From positions 4,646 to 9,948 of the forward strand of contig JAHEML010000068.1 in the NCBI GenBank assembly GCA_024643705.1: DNA of 5,303 bases. The letters run 5' to 3'. The stretch is from Caldilineaceae bacterium (lineage in GTDB: Bacteria; Chloroflexota; Anaerolineae; Caldilineales; Caldilineaceae). Of the stretch, positions 5,076 to 5,303 are shown in pieces. The position numbers were made by a program, and so were the translations under genes. Numbering within the stretch: position 1 is the first letter of the stretch; the number at the start of each line of letters is the position of its first letter. The notes beneath the pieces were generated by a model. The model was not told the DNA's origin. It worked only from the letters and a program-made list of their open reading frames with translations, and did no database searches.

Positions 5076-5303
5076 ATGCAGATTCGTGAAGTGGTGGTGA
5101 CGGGCAAGGAGCAGGTAGCATTGCAGATGGGCGAATTGGACGAGCGCCCTGGCGCAGGAACCTTGCTGATTGAGAGCGAATGCAGCTTTATCAGCTCCGG
5201 CACAGAGCTGGCAAACTACACAGCCAAAGACCCGGATGTGTTTGTGCCGGGCAAGTGGTGCAGCTATCCCTGGCGCTCTGGCTATGCCAATGTGGGCATT
5301 GTG
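5076..5303 (+). CDS. Zinc-independent-type medium-chain dehydrogenase (MDR), 5' part
   Basis: The first 76 residues of an alcohol-dehydrogenase-like (MDR superfamily) enzyme, running off the right edge. They form the start of the GroES-like catalytic domain: MQIREVVVTGKEQV, then TLLIESECSFISSGTELANY (29-48), then PGKWCSYPWRSGYANVGIV (58-76). In zinc-dependent members the SGTE stretch reads C-G-T-D and the GYA stretch reads G-H-E. Here S41 replaces the zinc cysteine and Y70-A71 replace His-Glu. The same I-S-x-G-T-E pattern occurs in BchC-like and related oxidoreductases that act without catalytic zinc. NAD(P)-binding residues are beyond the window, so cofactor and substrate cannot be given. 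It is divergent from the desulfurase gene over a 202-nt spacer. The superfamily call is secure, the function open. Confidence 0.85.
   Translation, partial: MQIREVVVTGKEQVALQMGELDERPGAGTLLIESECSFISSGTELANYTAKDPDVFVPGKWCSYPWRSGYANVGIV

Overview
The window carries six protein genes, two of them cut by its edges, plus regulatory DNA and several short repeats. The composition is moderately GC-rich and coding and non-coding stretches alternate. The gene mix (a bacterial DnaG with an unusual C-x3-C zinc knuckle, a long bactofilin, an SCP2-fold protein, a stand-alone MOCOS-like class V aminotransferase, an MDR oxidoreductase) and the GTCGTC-type and GCGGAT-type intergenic repeats suggest a free-living Chloroflexota bacterium (Anaerolineae or Caldilineae-like). 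That assignment is an inference from memory of similar genomes, not proven by the window.

Left part (1-1626): the minus-strand dnaG 5' part occupies 1-703. It is preceded by a perfect consensus sigma70-type promoter (TTGACA, 17 nt, TATAAT) and an approximately 85-nt leader with a stem-loop. Upstream lies a small minus-strand SCP2/sterol-carrier-like gene (865-1269) with its own near-consensus promoter (TTGACG, 17 nt, TATAAT). A divergent intergenic region (1270-1626) separates it from the bactofilin gene.

Middle (1627-3277): a plus-strand bactofilin (cytoskeletal polymer) with a disordered, Q/P-containing N-terminus and an acidic C-terminus. It converges on a minus-strand six-helix membrane protein that aligns with the CcmC heme-handling family but has lost the aromatic residues of the WWD motif. 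Between them lie a short phased GCGGAT repeat and a perfect 22-bp-arm hairpin that should terminate transcription from both sides.

Right part (3278-5303): a minus-strand PLP enzyme resembling the N-terminal cysteine desulfurase domain of molybdenum cofactor sulfurase, without a MOSC domain. Its 5' end is a 12-bp tandem repeat that places five in-frame ATG codons in succession. It is divergent from the start of a plus-strand medium-chain dehydrogenase that lacks the usual catalytic zinc ligands; the spacer holds two inverted repeats and a 14-bp direct repeat.

I see no CRISPR array, tRNA, rRNA or transposase. No single undescribed defence or mobile system is evident. The best leads are the degenerate-WWD CcmC homologue beside a MOSC-less MOCOS-like desulfurase, and the multi-ATG minisatellite at the desulfurase start.
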